Part shown: positions 1 through 7,025 of the stretch, in pieces
Numbering within the stretch: the first letter of the stretch is position 1
Layout of the letters: the number at the start of each line of letters is the position of its first letter
NCBI GenBank assembly: GCA_002309955.1
Contig: DBXQ01000077.1
Coordinates: 1-14,597 of the forward strand
Length of the DNA: 14,597 bases
Direction: 5' to 3'
Origin: Bacteroidales bacterium UBA1208
GTDB taxonomy: Bacteria > Bacteroidota > Bacteroidia > Bacteroidales > P3
Made by a program: the position numbers and the translations under genes
Notes under the pieces: model-generated
The model's database searches: none
The model's input: the letters and a program-made list of their open reading frames with translations, nothing else
Told to the model about the DNA's origin: nothing

Positions 1-90
1 TTGCACTTGTAACTGGAATTTAGGGACTTTCTTTTCAGCCTCCGCGAATTATACTGTCAGACAATTACCTTGATTTTTGTTATAACATAT

Positions 91-135
91 TGCATATCAG
101 TGTTAAAATATTTTTTATAGTTGTCTTGATATGCA
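91..135. repeat. 9-bp inverted repeat upstream of the YjbH-like operon
   Basis: TGCATATCA at 91-99 is perfectly repeated in inverse orientation as TGATATGCA at 127-135, separated by 27 AT-rich bases. It lies 64 to 108 bases upstream of the -7 promoter element at 199-206, so it could be an operator or an upstream hairpin. No gene is visible in 1-237, which reads as a non-coding AT-rich promoter region. The function is inference only. Confidence 0.4.
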
Positions 136-172
136 CTTTTCAATCCTCTGATTGCATGGATTATGAATCAAT

Positions 173-206
173 ATGTGTAATTATTTGAGAAAAATGTGTA
201 ACTTTG
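173..206 (+). promoter_or_regulatory. Bacteroidota-type promoter of the YjbH-like gene pair
   Basis: The -7 element TAACTTTG lies at 199-206 and is followed by CA, as in most promoters of this window. A good TTTG -33 box is missing; TGTG at 174-177 stands 21 bases upstream and is a weak candidate. The octamer ATGTGTAA occurs at 173-180 and again at 194-201, so two copies 21 bases apart cover the -33 and -7 regions. Transcription would start near 212, leaving a leader of about 25 bases before the ATG at 238. Confidence 0.65.
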
Positions 207-237
207 CAATCGAATAATCACTAACAAAAAAATTGCA

Positions 238-1149
238 ATGCGTTACAGTAAAGTGTCTCTCCGCCGACTTTTTGCCGCAGCCATGCTCTGCTTGTCGCTT
301 TTCGCTGTGCCGCGTCAGGCGCAGGGTCAAGCTCCCACTCCGGGCATTGATTTCTTTGCGGGAGTCAGTTTCAACTTCAGAGACGTGTACTACCGTCGGC
401 AGTATGATTTCCTTATTAACATTACTCCCGGTTTCCGTTGGGCAATGGGTCATGACTGGCAGTTGACAGGCCAGGTCTATGTTCCCATAGTCAACCAGTA
501 TGAGGAGTATGGAAACAACTTCAAGATAAACAATTTTGCTCTCAGCAAACAGTTGCATGTAGGACCTCTTTATTGCAAAGCCACTGCGGGACTGTTCAGC
601 CTGAATCGCTATGGTTTGGATGTGAAACTCTTTTTACCCGTTGCCAGTTGGTTCGCTTTCGAGGCTCAAGGCGGCTATGTGGGGTGGTTGAACACCGACA
701 CATATTGGCGTATTACTGCGCCCGACCGTTTTGTGGGTACCGTTGGAGGCGATATATATCTAAGCCGGTGGAACACCCAGTTGAGGGGCGTGGCAGGTCT
801 CTATCTCTATAAAGACTTTGGCTTCGAAGCCGAGGCCATGCGCCATTTCAACCATTCCACCATTTCGGTCTACGCCCATTGGAGTAACCTGTATAAGTAT
901 GATGTTGGCTTCAAGATTATCGCCATGATACCACCCTACCATCGTACCCGCAGGACTGTCAACATCCGTCCAGCATCCAACTTTAGGCTTTCCTACAGTA
1001 TCATGACCAATATTGAAGGTAATCGCATGTACAAGACCGACCCCGAAGAGAACGAGCGCGACGGCTGGTTCGACCGCCATGTCCTGCCTTGGGGCAGTCA
1101 CACCATGGAACCCGATTTCATTATTAACCAAAAGATTACTGAAGAATGA
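238..1149 (+). CDS. Secreted/outer-membrane protein resembling the C-terminal half of YjbH
   Basis: This 303-residue protein has a Sec signal peptide (basic start, hydrophobic 11-24, likely cleavage after AQG near residue 30). The rest alternates aromatic and small residues as in an outer-membrane beta-barrel. Residues 72-85 (HDWQLTGQVYVPIV), the GLFSLNRYGLDVK segment at 118-130 and residues 186-233 (GLYLYKDFGFEAEAMRHF, then YDVGFKIIAMIPPY) resemble, from memory of the family, the C-terminal part of the YjbH/YmcA exopolysaccharide-associated outer-membrane proteins. That part typically reads 'G.y..D.G...e..R.f' and then a '.dkGf.i.iP' ending. The following gene overlaps its stop (ATGA at 1146-1149) and resembles the N-terminal half of the same family, so the two products probably work together. 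The tail (residues 240-303) is charged and not barrel-like. Start: the only ATG that gives a full signal peptide. Alternative: an unrelated beta-barrel. The gene is certain; the family call is moderate. Confidence 0.75.
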   Translation: MRYSKVSLRRLFAAAMLCLSLFAVPRQAQGQAPTPGIDFFAGVSFNFRDVYYRRQYDFLINITPGFRWAMGHDWQLTGQVYVPIVNQYEEYGNNFKINNFALSKQLHVGPLYCKATAGLFSLNRYGLDVKLFLPVASWFAFEAQGGYVGWLNTDTYWRITAPDRFVGTVGGDIYLSRWNTQLRGVAGLYLYKDFGFEAEAMRHFNHSTISVYAHWSNLYKYDVGFKIIAMIPPYHRTRRTVNIRPASNFRLSYSIMTNIEGNRMYKTDPEENERDGWFDRHVLPWGSHTMEPDFIINQKITEE

Positions 1150-1910
1150 AACGATACGCAGCATTACTTATTCTGGCGGCCATGGCTCTGCTGCCAAATC
1201 CCTGTTCAGCCCAGCAATATACGGGTCTTTCAGGTCTGGTTCACGTCCCTTCTGCCGAAATGAACCATGAGGGTGACGCCTTCATAGGCATCCACTTCCT
1301 CAACAAGACCATGACTCCCGACACGGGCTTCCTTTTTAAAGGCGAAAAATACGACACCTACGACTACTACATCTCGCTAACCCCTTTCCCGTGGATTGAA
1401 TTCAGCTATATGTGCGTTAAGCGCAAGAGTGCTGACAACGAACAGCTTTGGGACTATCACCGCAAAGACCGTTCGGCATCGGTCAAGATACGGCCTCTTA
1501 AAGAAGGCCGCTACCATCCTGCCATCGTGTTAGGAACCAACGATTTCGGTACCGAGGTTTTCATCAAAGAACGCACCAATGTCCAGCTTTACTTCTTCAA
1601 CTACTACATTGCTGCCACCAAGCACTTCGATTTCAGTGGCAACGAGTTGGGTGTCACCGTGGCATACCGGCATTTCTTCCGAGGCTACAACTCCAAATGG
1701 AACGGAGTCGTAGGTGGTGTGACGTTCCGTCCGGCCTTCTTCCCGCAGGCAAGGGCAATCGTCGAATATACCGGCAATGAATTTCTGGTGGGTGTTGACG
1801 CTTTGCTTTGGCGTCATCTGCGGTTGCAAGCAAGCCTGAAAGATTTCAAATACCCCAACGTCGGACTCTGTTTCCAGATGAACTTGCTGGGCAAAAAATA
1901 CACTTATTAA
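1146..1910 (+). CDS. Secreted/outer-membrane protein resembling the N-terminal half of YjbH
   Basis: The 254-residue protein begins with a signal peptide (hydrophobic 5-17, likely cleavage after CSA at residue 22; the Cys is not in a lipobox). Residues 27-43 (GLSGLVHVPSAEMNHEG) match the opening of the YjbH family, 'GL..(M/T)PsA....dG', and residues 106-134 (HRKDRSASVKIRPL, then PAIVLGTNDFG) match its 'DRs.dvK.rl..e....P.ialG..Df.Gt' block. Later segments have beta-strand alternation (GVTVAYRHF, GVVGGVTFRP, FLVGVDALLW), consistent with a barrel. YjbH proteins are tied to exopolysaccharide secretion through the yjbEFGH operon of enterobacteria. At 254 residues this is about one third of the ~700-residue enterobacterial protein. 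Its ATG lies inside the stop of the upstream gene, implying coupled translation. No polysaccharide synthesis gene is present in the window. No clear terminator follows. Confidence 0.78.
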   Translation: MKRYAALLILAAMALLPNPCSAQQYTGLSGLVHVPSAEMNHEGDAFIGIHFLNKTMTPDTGFLFKGEKYDTYDYYISLTPFPWIEFSYMCVKRKSADNEQLWDYHRKDRSASVKIRPLKEGRYHPAIVLGTNDFGTEVFIKERTNVQLYFFNYYIAATKHFDFSGNELGVTVAYRHFFRGYNSKWNGVVGGVTFRPAFFPQARAIVEYTGNEFLVGVDALLWRHLRLQASLKDFKYPNVGLCFQMNLLGKKYTY

Positions 1911-1974
1911 GTCCAATCCTGATGCATCCGATGTTTTTTCCACACTCCTTGTAGAAAAAAGTTGTAAAAAAAAG

Positions 1975-2004
1975 TTTGCCATCAAAAAATTATTGTTATC
2001 TTTG
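1975..2004 (+). promoter_or_regulatory. Promoter of the His/Cys-rich lipoprotein gene
   Basis: TTTG at 1975-1978 (-33) and TATCTTTG at 1997-2004 (-7), followed by CA, are separated by 18 bases, close to the 19-21 usual in Bacteroidota. The start codon is at 2113, so the leader is about 100 bases, much longer than for other genes here. The leader contains the perfect 10-base palindrome AAGGATCCTT at 2046-2055. No known riboswitch is recognised in it. Confidence 0.7.
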
Positions 2005-2112
2005 CAAAGTTGAAAGAAGGTGTCCTGAAAGGCATTTTCCGCTGTAAGGATCCTTTAATCAATATGATAAGTGAAAAATTAATAATTTGATAAAAACAAA
2101 ATAATTAAAACG

Positions 2113-2490
2113 ATGAAGAAAAAGAGAGTTATACTGTTCACTCTGGTGGCAGCGTTTGCATTGTTTGCAACATTTGGTTACTCCTCTTGCGCCAAGACCG
2201 AGACTGATCCCAAAGTCCCCGTAGTGTACGACACACTCCTTCCTCCTAAGGATCCCATGTTGACAACTGTTTGTCCGCACCATAACGACACCGACCCTGC
2301 CCGTTTTATGGTTATCGATGCTGCCGACCCCAGTGCTTTTGTGCACCACACTCACGAGTATCAGGAAGGTCAAACTTGCCCGATTGCCACTTGCGAATGG
2401 CAAGGCCATCACCACATCCACGAGGTCTATTTCTGGCGTGGACATTATGAGGACAACTGGGAGCATCTTGGTGGTTGTACCATTGACTAA
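2113..2490 (+). CDS. Small His/Cys-rich lipoprotein, unknown function
   Basis: This 125-residue protein has a basic start (MKKKR), a hydrophobic stretch 7-22 and a lipobox-like YSSC ending at Cys26, so it is probably a lipoprotein. The acidic CAKTETDP after Cys26 is compatible with a Bacteroidota surface-export signal. The mature part of 100 residues has 11 His and four further Cys. These are C54-P-H-H, H78-H-x-H, C89-P-x-x-x-C94, the cluster H99-H-H-x-H103, then H111, H118 and C122. Their spacing suggests either metal binding (Zn, Cu or Ni) or two disulfides plus a metal site; this is inference. I recognise no family. The gene stands alone, with its own promoter, a ~100-base leader and two terminators. 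Start: the only ATG preceding the signal peptide. Confidence 0.85.
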   Translation: MKKKRVILFTLVAAFALFATFGYSSCAKTETDPKVPVVYDTLLPPKDPMLTTVCPHHNDTDPARFMVIDAADPSAFVHHTHEYQEGQTCPIATCEWQGHHHIHEVYFWRGHYEDNWEHLGGCTID

Positions 2491-2523
2491 GAGATTTGTT
2501 CCTGTTAATAGACTGTGAATTAA

Positions 2524-2555
2524 GAGAACCGTGTCCACGACACGGTTCTCTTTTT
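2524..2555 (+). terminator. Strong intrinsic terminator after the lipoprotein gene
   Basis: A perfect 12-bp stem, GAGAACCGTGTC (2524-2535) with GACACGGTTCTC (2539-2550), has a 3-base loop CAC and is followed by TTTTTG. It lies 34 bases after the stop codon. Confidence 0.93.
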
Positions 2556-2568
2556 GTCTATACCTGTT

Positions 2569-2605
2569 GGCTGGCACGCCCCATCGTCGTGTCAGCCTCT
2601 TTTTT
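2569..2605 (+). terminator. Second, tandem intrinsic terminator
   Basis: GGCTGGCACG (2569-2578) pairs with CGTGTCAGCC (2588-2597) over 10 bp with one G-U pair. The loop is 9 bases, followed by TCT and then six T at 2600-2605. It begins only 14 bases after the T-run of the first terminator and points the same way. It could be a back-up terminator or the 3' end of a separate short RNA. Nothing on the minus strand gives it a T-tract, so it does not obviously serve the minus-strand vWA gene. Confidence 0.8.
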
Positions 2606-2821
2606 GCCCCGCTCTTCCTTTGCTCAGTATACCTCGTATATACCTCATTTATCCGTTGCTGGAGGAAGAACGATGGGAGAACGATGGGAGAACTGAGGTA
2701 AAAGTAGCGAGAGAAGAGCGAGGCTGCCGTAGCTGGGCAGCTCGGTTGGAGTTGGTCAGAAATGGGGTGGAGCCAGCCGAGGGGTTAGCCAATTGACGTT
2801 GTGTGGGTGGGCAGAGACGGG
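2606..2821. other. Gene-free intergenic stretch with short repeats
   Basis: No convincing coding frame occurs here. The stretch holds an 11-base tandem direct repeat, GAACGATGGGA at 2668-2678 and 2679-2689, plus the start of a third copy. Around it are nested inverted pairs: TACCTCA 2641-2647 with TGAGGTA 2694-2700, and CGCTCTTC 2610-2617 with GAAGAGCG 2713-2720. There is a small hairpin, GCTGCC 2723-2728 with GGCAGC 2736-2741. No good terminator for the minus-strand gene ending at 2822 is seen. Confidence 0.55.
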
Positions 2822-4198
2822 CTATTTGAGGGTGATTCCTGTCTGTTGGGCTGAATGAATGGTGAAGTATGCTGTGCGGACAGCGTCGTAGCTGTTGTCG
2901 TCCTTTGGACGGAGGACGACTTGATAGTCGCCGGGCATAAGTACTATGCGTTCATTGATGTTGGCAGGGTCCAAGTCGCAAACCCATTTGATGCTGTTGG
3001 CCTGCAGGACGAAGATGCTGCCTGTGGTGGGCATTTGGGGTTTGGTGAGTGCCAGTTGTCCGGGTAACGGAATCTGCATGTCAGTGTCGGAGCCGCCGCG
3101 GACAGATATATTGTCGAGGTGGATGACGGGCAGAGAGAGAATGTCAATGTCGTAGTTGCCTGCCAGATAGTGTGCTTTGGCGTTGAGGGGTTGGGTGGTT
3201 AAGAGTGTTGGGTCACCGTGTCGACGCACCAGGATGGTGTATTCGGGTAGTTGGAAAGCAGTGCGTTTGTTGGGGAGGTGGAGCCGGAGGCTGCCCTGAG
3301 GGGCGGTGATTTCGAGGTGGGCGTGGCAACCGGGTTTGAAGTGTTGGTTGACGAGTTGGACAGGAGGCTTGGTGGCAAGGGTGATGTCATAGTTTGTCAA
3401 GGGGTCTAAGGACAGGGTGTCGATAGGCGAGTCTGAACTATAATGGTATAAGGTGGTAAGGCGGGATGTATGGGTGGTGTGGTCGAAGAAGGCTAAAGGG
3501 ATTTCGGTTTCATAGGGACGGCGGTCTTGGTCGAGCACGCTGACGGTGACAAGGGCTTTCTGGTCGGAGAGAAGGAAGATTTCGTAGAGCGTTTCGTCGA
3601 AGCGTTCTTCGTCGGAAAGGAGGGTAAAGCGTCCGGCACAGTCGAGTTGGTTTTTGAAGTTGTCGGGGTCGCCGATGCCGATAATGAAGGTTTGGACGAC
3701 TGAGCCGCTTTGGTTCACCTGTTGGGCCACTTCGCAGACATCGCCGTAACATTCGTCAAGGCCGTCGGTGATGATGAGGATGATGTTGCGCGATTGGGGG
3801 TCGTGAGGGAAGTCTTTGAGCGAGTTGGTGAGGGCAGAGGCTGCTGTGCAACCACCATTGGGGACGAGGGTTTTGATTTTGCTGCGCAGTTTGTAAAAGT
3901 TGTCGTGTTCGAAGGGCACTTCGAGTTGGGTGCCGATGTCTTGGTTGTTGAGATGCCCGAATACGCGCAAGGCTACTTCCATGTCTGTTTGGCCTTGGAT
4001 GCTGTCGAGGAAGCGTAGCAGAACGTGCTGTGTGACTTTGATTTTGGAATCGCTTTGCCATCTGTCCCACATGCTTTGCGAGCAGTCGAGGATGATGAGT
4101 ATGCGGGTGGTTTCCTGACGGGGAGTGTGCTGGGCTGGTGCACGCCATGCCGCAACAACCATTAACGTCAATATTATGAGGGGTCTGAGTGTTTTCAT
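2822..4198 (-). CDS. Periplasmic/secreted von Willebrand factor A domain protein
   Basis: The 458-residue protein has a signal peptide (hydrophobic 5-18, cleavage near PAQ at 21-23). A vWA domain spans about 31-212. Its metal-ion-dependent adhesion site is complete: D38-C-S40-Q-S42 (DxSxS), T118 in GGCTAA, and D145 in IITDG. The sequence around it (CSQSMW, ALRVFGH at 76-82, DGLDECYGDVC at 145-155) matches the bacterial subgroup often annotated 'Ca-activated chloride channel-like', which keeps the paired Cys seen here as C150 and C155. The following ~245 residues are beta-rich and look like two or three Ig/PEGA-like repeats (for example GNYDIDILSLP at 347-357 and PGDYQVVLRP at 422-431). No membrane anchor or T9SS tail is visible. 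It likely binds another protein or glycan in the envelope; the ligand is unknown. It is divergent from the T9SS cargo gene at 4311. Confidence 0.88.
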   Translation of the reverse strand: MKTLRPLIILTLMVVAAWRAPAQHTPRQETTRILIILDCSQSMWDRWQSDSKIKVTQHVLLRFLDSIQGQTDMEVALRVFGHLNNQDIGTQLEVPFEHDNFYKLRSKIKTLVPNGGCTAASALTNSLKDFPHDPQSRNIILIITDGLDECYGDVCEVAQQVNQSGSVVQTFIIGIGDPDNFKNQLDCAGRFTLLSDEERFDETLYEIFLLSDQKALVTVSVLDQDRRPYETEIPLAFFDHTTHTSRLTTLYHYSSDSPIDTLSLDPLTNYDITLATKPPVQLVNQHFKPGCHAHLEITAPQGSLRLHLPNKRTAFQLPEYTILVRRHGDPTLLTTQPLNAKAHYLAGNYDIDILSLPVIHLDNISVRGGSDTDMQIPLPGQLALTKPQMPTTGSIFVLQANSIKWVCDLDPANINERIVLMPGDYQVVLRPKDDNSYDAVRTAYFTIHSAQQTGITLK

Positions 4199-4310
4199 TG
4201 TGGTCGATTACGGCTGCAAAGATACGAAAAATTGTCCATTCGGTAGAAATAAATTCACTTGGTTCATAATATAATATGGGTGACCGCGTTATTTTTTATA
4301 AATTTTCAGG
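4199..4310. promoter_or_regulatory. Divergent promoter region between the vWA and T9SS cargo genes
   Basis: On the minus strand, CAAAGATA at 4217-4224 reads TATCTTTG, a clean -7 element for the vWA gene starting at 4198. Its -33 box is weak (GAAA at 4246-4249 reads TTTC). This gives a leader of only about 10-15 bases. On the plus strand only a poor match is seen (TAAATTTT at 4299-4306), too close to the ATG at 4311 to be convincing, so the promoter of the 850-residue protein is unresolved. Confidence 0.55.
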
Positions 4311-6863
4311 ATGGTGAGACGTTTGTTTCTGTACGCATGTTTGCTGTTTGCGACAGTCCCATTGCGGGGGCAGCAGATTGTGCCCAGTTTGACGGGTACG
4401 GACTTCTGGGTGGCATTTATGTATAATAATAACAGTACATATTCTGTTGTATGTAGTTTGATTATCGCTTCTGAATTCGAGTGCACAGCTTATATTTCCA
4501 GACCGTTGGATGGGTGGGATACTGTGGTGACGCTTAATGATGGCATTGTCAGAGTGGAAGTCCCGGCACGGGTGACATCACCTTCGTATGGCTACAGTTT
4601 GTGTGATGACGGCTGGCATATTGTCACTTCGGCTCCCGCTGTTGTCTATGCATCGAATCATCAGTATGGAAGTCATGATATGACAGCAGTCCTTCCTACA
4701 CCGCTTTTGAGGTGTGATTATATGACCCAGACTTATGGAATGCAGAGTACAGGGCAGGAGGTGTATGTTGTTGCGCCTTACGATAGTACGATGCTTAGTG
4801 TTGTTTTGAACGATTATGTTACGACCTATCAAGGCGGTGTGGTTTATAGACCAGGCGACACACTTAATGTTTCGATGATGGGAGGTCAAGTGTGTAGGTT
4901 GTATTGCGGTTTGCCGTCAAGTTTGACCTCTGTTGGTTTTTGTGGCACACTTTTCCATTCCTCCAAACCTGTGGCTGTTTTTCAAGGGCATAAAGGCACG
5001 TCTGTACCTTTTGCCATTACGACTTTGGACCATCTGTACGAGCAGTGCATCCCTTCGGACTATTGGGGACGGCATTTTATAGTAATGCCAACAGTAGGAC
5101 GTGTGCCCGATACGGTGGGACAACAAGGTGGTGAGTGTGTCGGGGATATGGTGAGGGTTACGGCACTTGAGGATAGCTGTGTTGTAATGATTGAAGGGCA
5201 GAATGTGGCGACATTGGCTGTAGGCGGGTCGTATACATTCCTCGTGGCCAACCATGCGCCCAGTGTCTCACCGTCGTCTTTGTTGCATGGCGAAGATTTG
5301 GCATTCTTTCAGTCGGATGCGCTCTCTATTGTTACATCATCACCTGCGCAGGTTTTGTTCTATATCTCAGGAATGGCTTTCGGTGGTGTTCCTGGCGACC
5401 CGGCTTCTGTGGTTGTCCCACCGATAGAGCAAGGCATAAGCCGTATGGTTGCAGCTGTTTATAACTCGGTCTTGGTGACGAATCATTACATAAATATCGT
5501 TACGGACACTAATGATGTCCCTATGATGACTCTGGACGGAGAAAGCATAGCTTCGAGTTTCATCCCTACAGCAGGGGGGTATAGTTATGCGCACCTCACC
5601 ATCGGTGAAGGGAAACATCTTATTGATGCCGATACGGGACGTTTTCTTGCGGTGTTCTATGGCCTTGGCAGTGTCGAAAGTTATGCCTACATAGCAGGAA
5701 TGGCGGTGCGAAGTGCTGAATACGAAGTGCGGGCCGACCGCCATGCGGTTTGTCTGGGTGATACGGTAACCATTGCTATTGCTAAGGAAGACAGTCTCGG
5801 GGTTGACTGGTTGTTGGACGGTCAGTTTCTTACTTCGGGTGTTGACACTTTGCGCATACCTTTTAGCACTGAAGGACAGCATTGTGTGGCTGTGGTTATT
5901 ACGCCTGTGGGTGATACAGTGTGGGAACACATCACCGTTCATCCTGTATATCATAATGATGTGGTTGATAGTATATGTAACGGCGACACTCTATTTTGGA
6001 ATGGGATGGCATTATCTGCCTCGGGTGCTTATCCTGTCCCGCTACAGAGTGTGGTAGGGTGTGATTCGGTTGTCACCATGCATCTCTCCGTATTGGGGAA
6101 TGCATCTGTTCCCGATATCACGCTTGTGCCCGATTGCCGCAATTTGGGATACACAATCTGTTCTTCGGTTGGCGAGCATAGTGATGATATCATTGCTTGG
6201 TGGATTTCTTTACCTTCCGATAGCACGCTTGTATCCCAGCCATGGGACAGCATTGTTGTGTATCCTACGGTTGCTACAGATTACGCTCTCTATATTGATG
6301 GATGTCGCGCTTTCGACACGCTTTTCTCACTACAGCCTCTTCATCAGCCGCAAGCAAGGATGGAATACTCGCCTATGCGTATCAATGAGGATTATCCTTC
6401 AATTACGGCTATTGACCGAAGCGTCAATGCCGAAGGACACTATTGGTGGATAGATAGTCTTGTGCTGGGCGACAGCCCCGAGATACATTATACTCCTTAC
6501 CTTTCCATCGACAGTTTCCGATTGACTCTTGTGGCATACAATGGCCCCTGCACGGATACTGTCACATGTGTTGTCCCCGTTGACCATTTCGGCTTTTGGG
6601 TACCAAATGTCTTTACTCCAGACAGGACGGACAACAATCTCATTTATCCTGTCACCCACGATGTGGTTGTCGAAGAACTCGTCATCTATAGTCGTTGGGG
6701 CTGCCGTATTGCCCGCATTGCAGGACCACAACCTGTCTGGGACGGCACGCTAAATGGCAAACCTTGTCAGGAGGGTGCCTATGTATGGTTGGTGCGTTAC
6801 CGCGCAAACAGCGACCCCTCACACCTGTTAGAGGCTTACGGCACGGTGACGTTGTTACGGTAG
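4311..6863 (+). CDS. T9SS type B-sorted surface protein with IgGFc-binding-like N-terminus
   Basis: The 850-residue protein has a signal peptide (hydrophobic 4-18, cleavage near RGQQ at 19-22). The N-terminal region, opening GTDFWVAFMYNN (29-40) and continuing to about 465, resembles the IgGFc-binding protein N-terminal family, which typically begins 'GkdFwvaFp.N'. Other matches are PVAVFQGH (220-227) and CSL/YISGMA-type strands. Residues 555-595 (CNGDTLFWNG, then GCDSVVTMHLSV) are the 'C.GD...W.G....SG.Y......GCDSV' repeat common in Bacteroidota surface proteins. Residues 684-757 look like a PKD-type beta domain. The end, FWVPNVFTPDRTDNN (762-776) to R850 with IYSRWG, VWDG and GAYVW, is the gliding-motility-associated C-terminal (type B) T9SS sorting domain, so the protein is probably carried across the outer membrane. 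IgG binding must not be assumed from the domain name. Codon bias is ordinary. It converges on the transketolase gene. Confidence 0.9.
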   Translation: MVRRLFLYACLLFATVPLRGQQIVPSLTGTDFWVAFMYNNNSTYSVVCSLIIASEFECTAYISRPLDGWDTVVTLNDGIVRVEVPARVTSPSYGYSLCDDGWHIVTSAPAVVYASNHQYGSHDMTAVLPTPLLRCDYMTQTYGMQSTGQEVYVVAPYDSTMLSVVLNDYVTTYQGGVVYRPGDTLNVSMMGGQVCRLYCGLPSSLTSVGFCGTLFHSSKPVAVFQGHKGTSVPFAITTLDHLYEQCIPSDYWGRHFIVMPTVGRVPDTVGQQGGECVGDMVRVTALEDSCVVMIEGQNVATLAVGGSYTFLVANHAPSVSPSSLLHGEDLAFFQSDALSIVTSSPAQVLFYISGMAFGGVPGDPASVVVPPIEQGISRMVAAVYNSVLVTNHYINIVTDTNDVPMMTLDGESIASSFIPTAGGYSYAHLTIGEGKHLIDADTGRFLAVFYGLGSVESYAYIAGMAVRSAEYEVRADRHAVCLGDTVTIAIAKEDSLGVDWLLDGQFLTSGVDTLRIPFSTEGQHCVAVVITPVGDTVWEHITVHPVYHNDVVDSICNGDTLFWNGMALSASGAYPVPLQSVVGCDSVVTMHLSVLGNASVPDITLVPDCRNLGYTICSSVGEHSDDIIAWWISLPSDSTLVSQPWDSIVVYPTVATDYALYIDGCRAFDTLFSLQPLHQPQARMEYSPMRINEDYPSITAIDRSVNAEGHYWWIDSLVLGDSPEIHYTPYLSIDSFRLTLVAYNGPCTDTVTCVVPVDHFGFWVPNVFTPDRTDNNLIYPVTHDVVVEELVIYSRWGCRIARIAGPQPVWDGTLNGKPCQEGAYVWLVRYRANSDPSHLLEAYGTVTLLR

Positions 6864-6899
6864 GTTGTTTCTTGTTTAAGTATTGATATTTTAAAACAA

Positions 6900-6955
6900 A
6901 CCCCATAGGAGCTTTTGTTTTGAGAATGACTCCTACGGGGTATTATTGTTTCGTT
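6900..6955. terminator. Probable bidirectional terminator between convergent genes
   Basis: ACCCC-A-TAGGAG (6900-6911) pairs with CTCCTA-C-GGGGT (6930-6941), a 12-position stem with one A/C mismatch and an 18-base loop. On the plus side it is followed by the T-rich tract TATTATTGTTTCGTTT. On the minus side it is followed by TTTGTTTTAAAAT. It lies between the T9SS gene (stop 6863) and the transketolase gene (stop 7026) and can serve both. The rest of 6864-7025 shows nothing else. Confidence 0.75.
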
Positions 6956-7025
6956 TATCAACAGTGGTGATTCGATGCGGGTCTTCCCCCTTGTCTATTT
7001 GATGGATAGGGAAGTGGTAGGCGAT

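Noticed and set aside
2668..2693. A CRISPR-like tandem repeat
   Set aside because: The copies are 11 bases with no spacers between them and only two full units; no cas gene is in the window.
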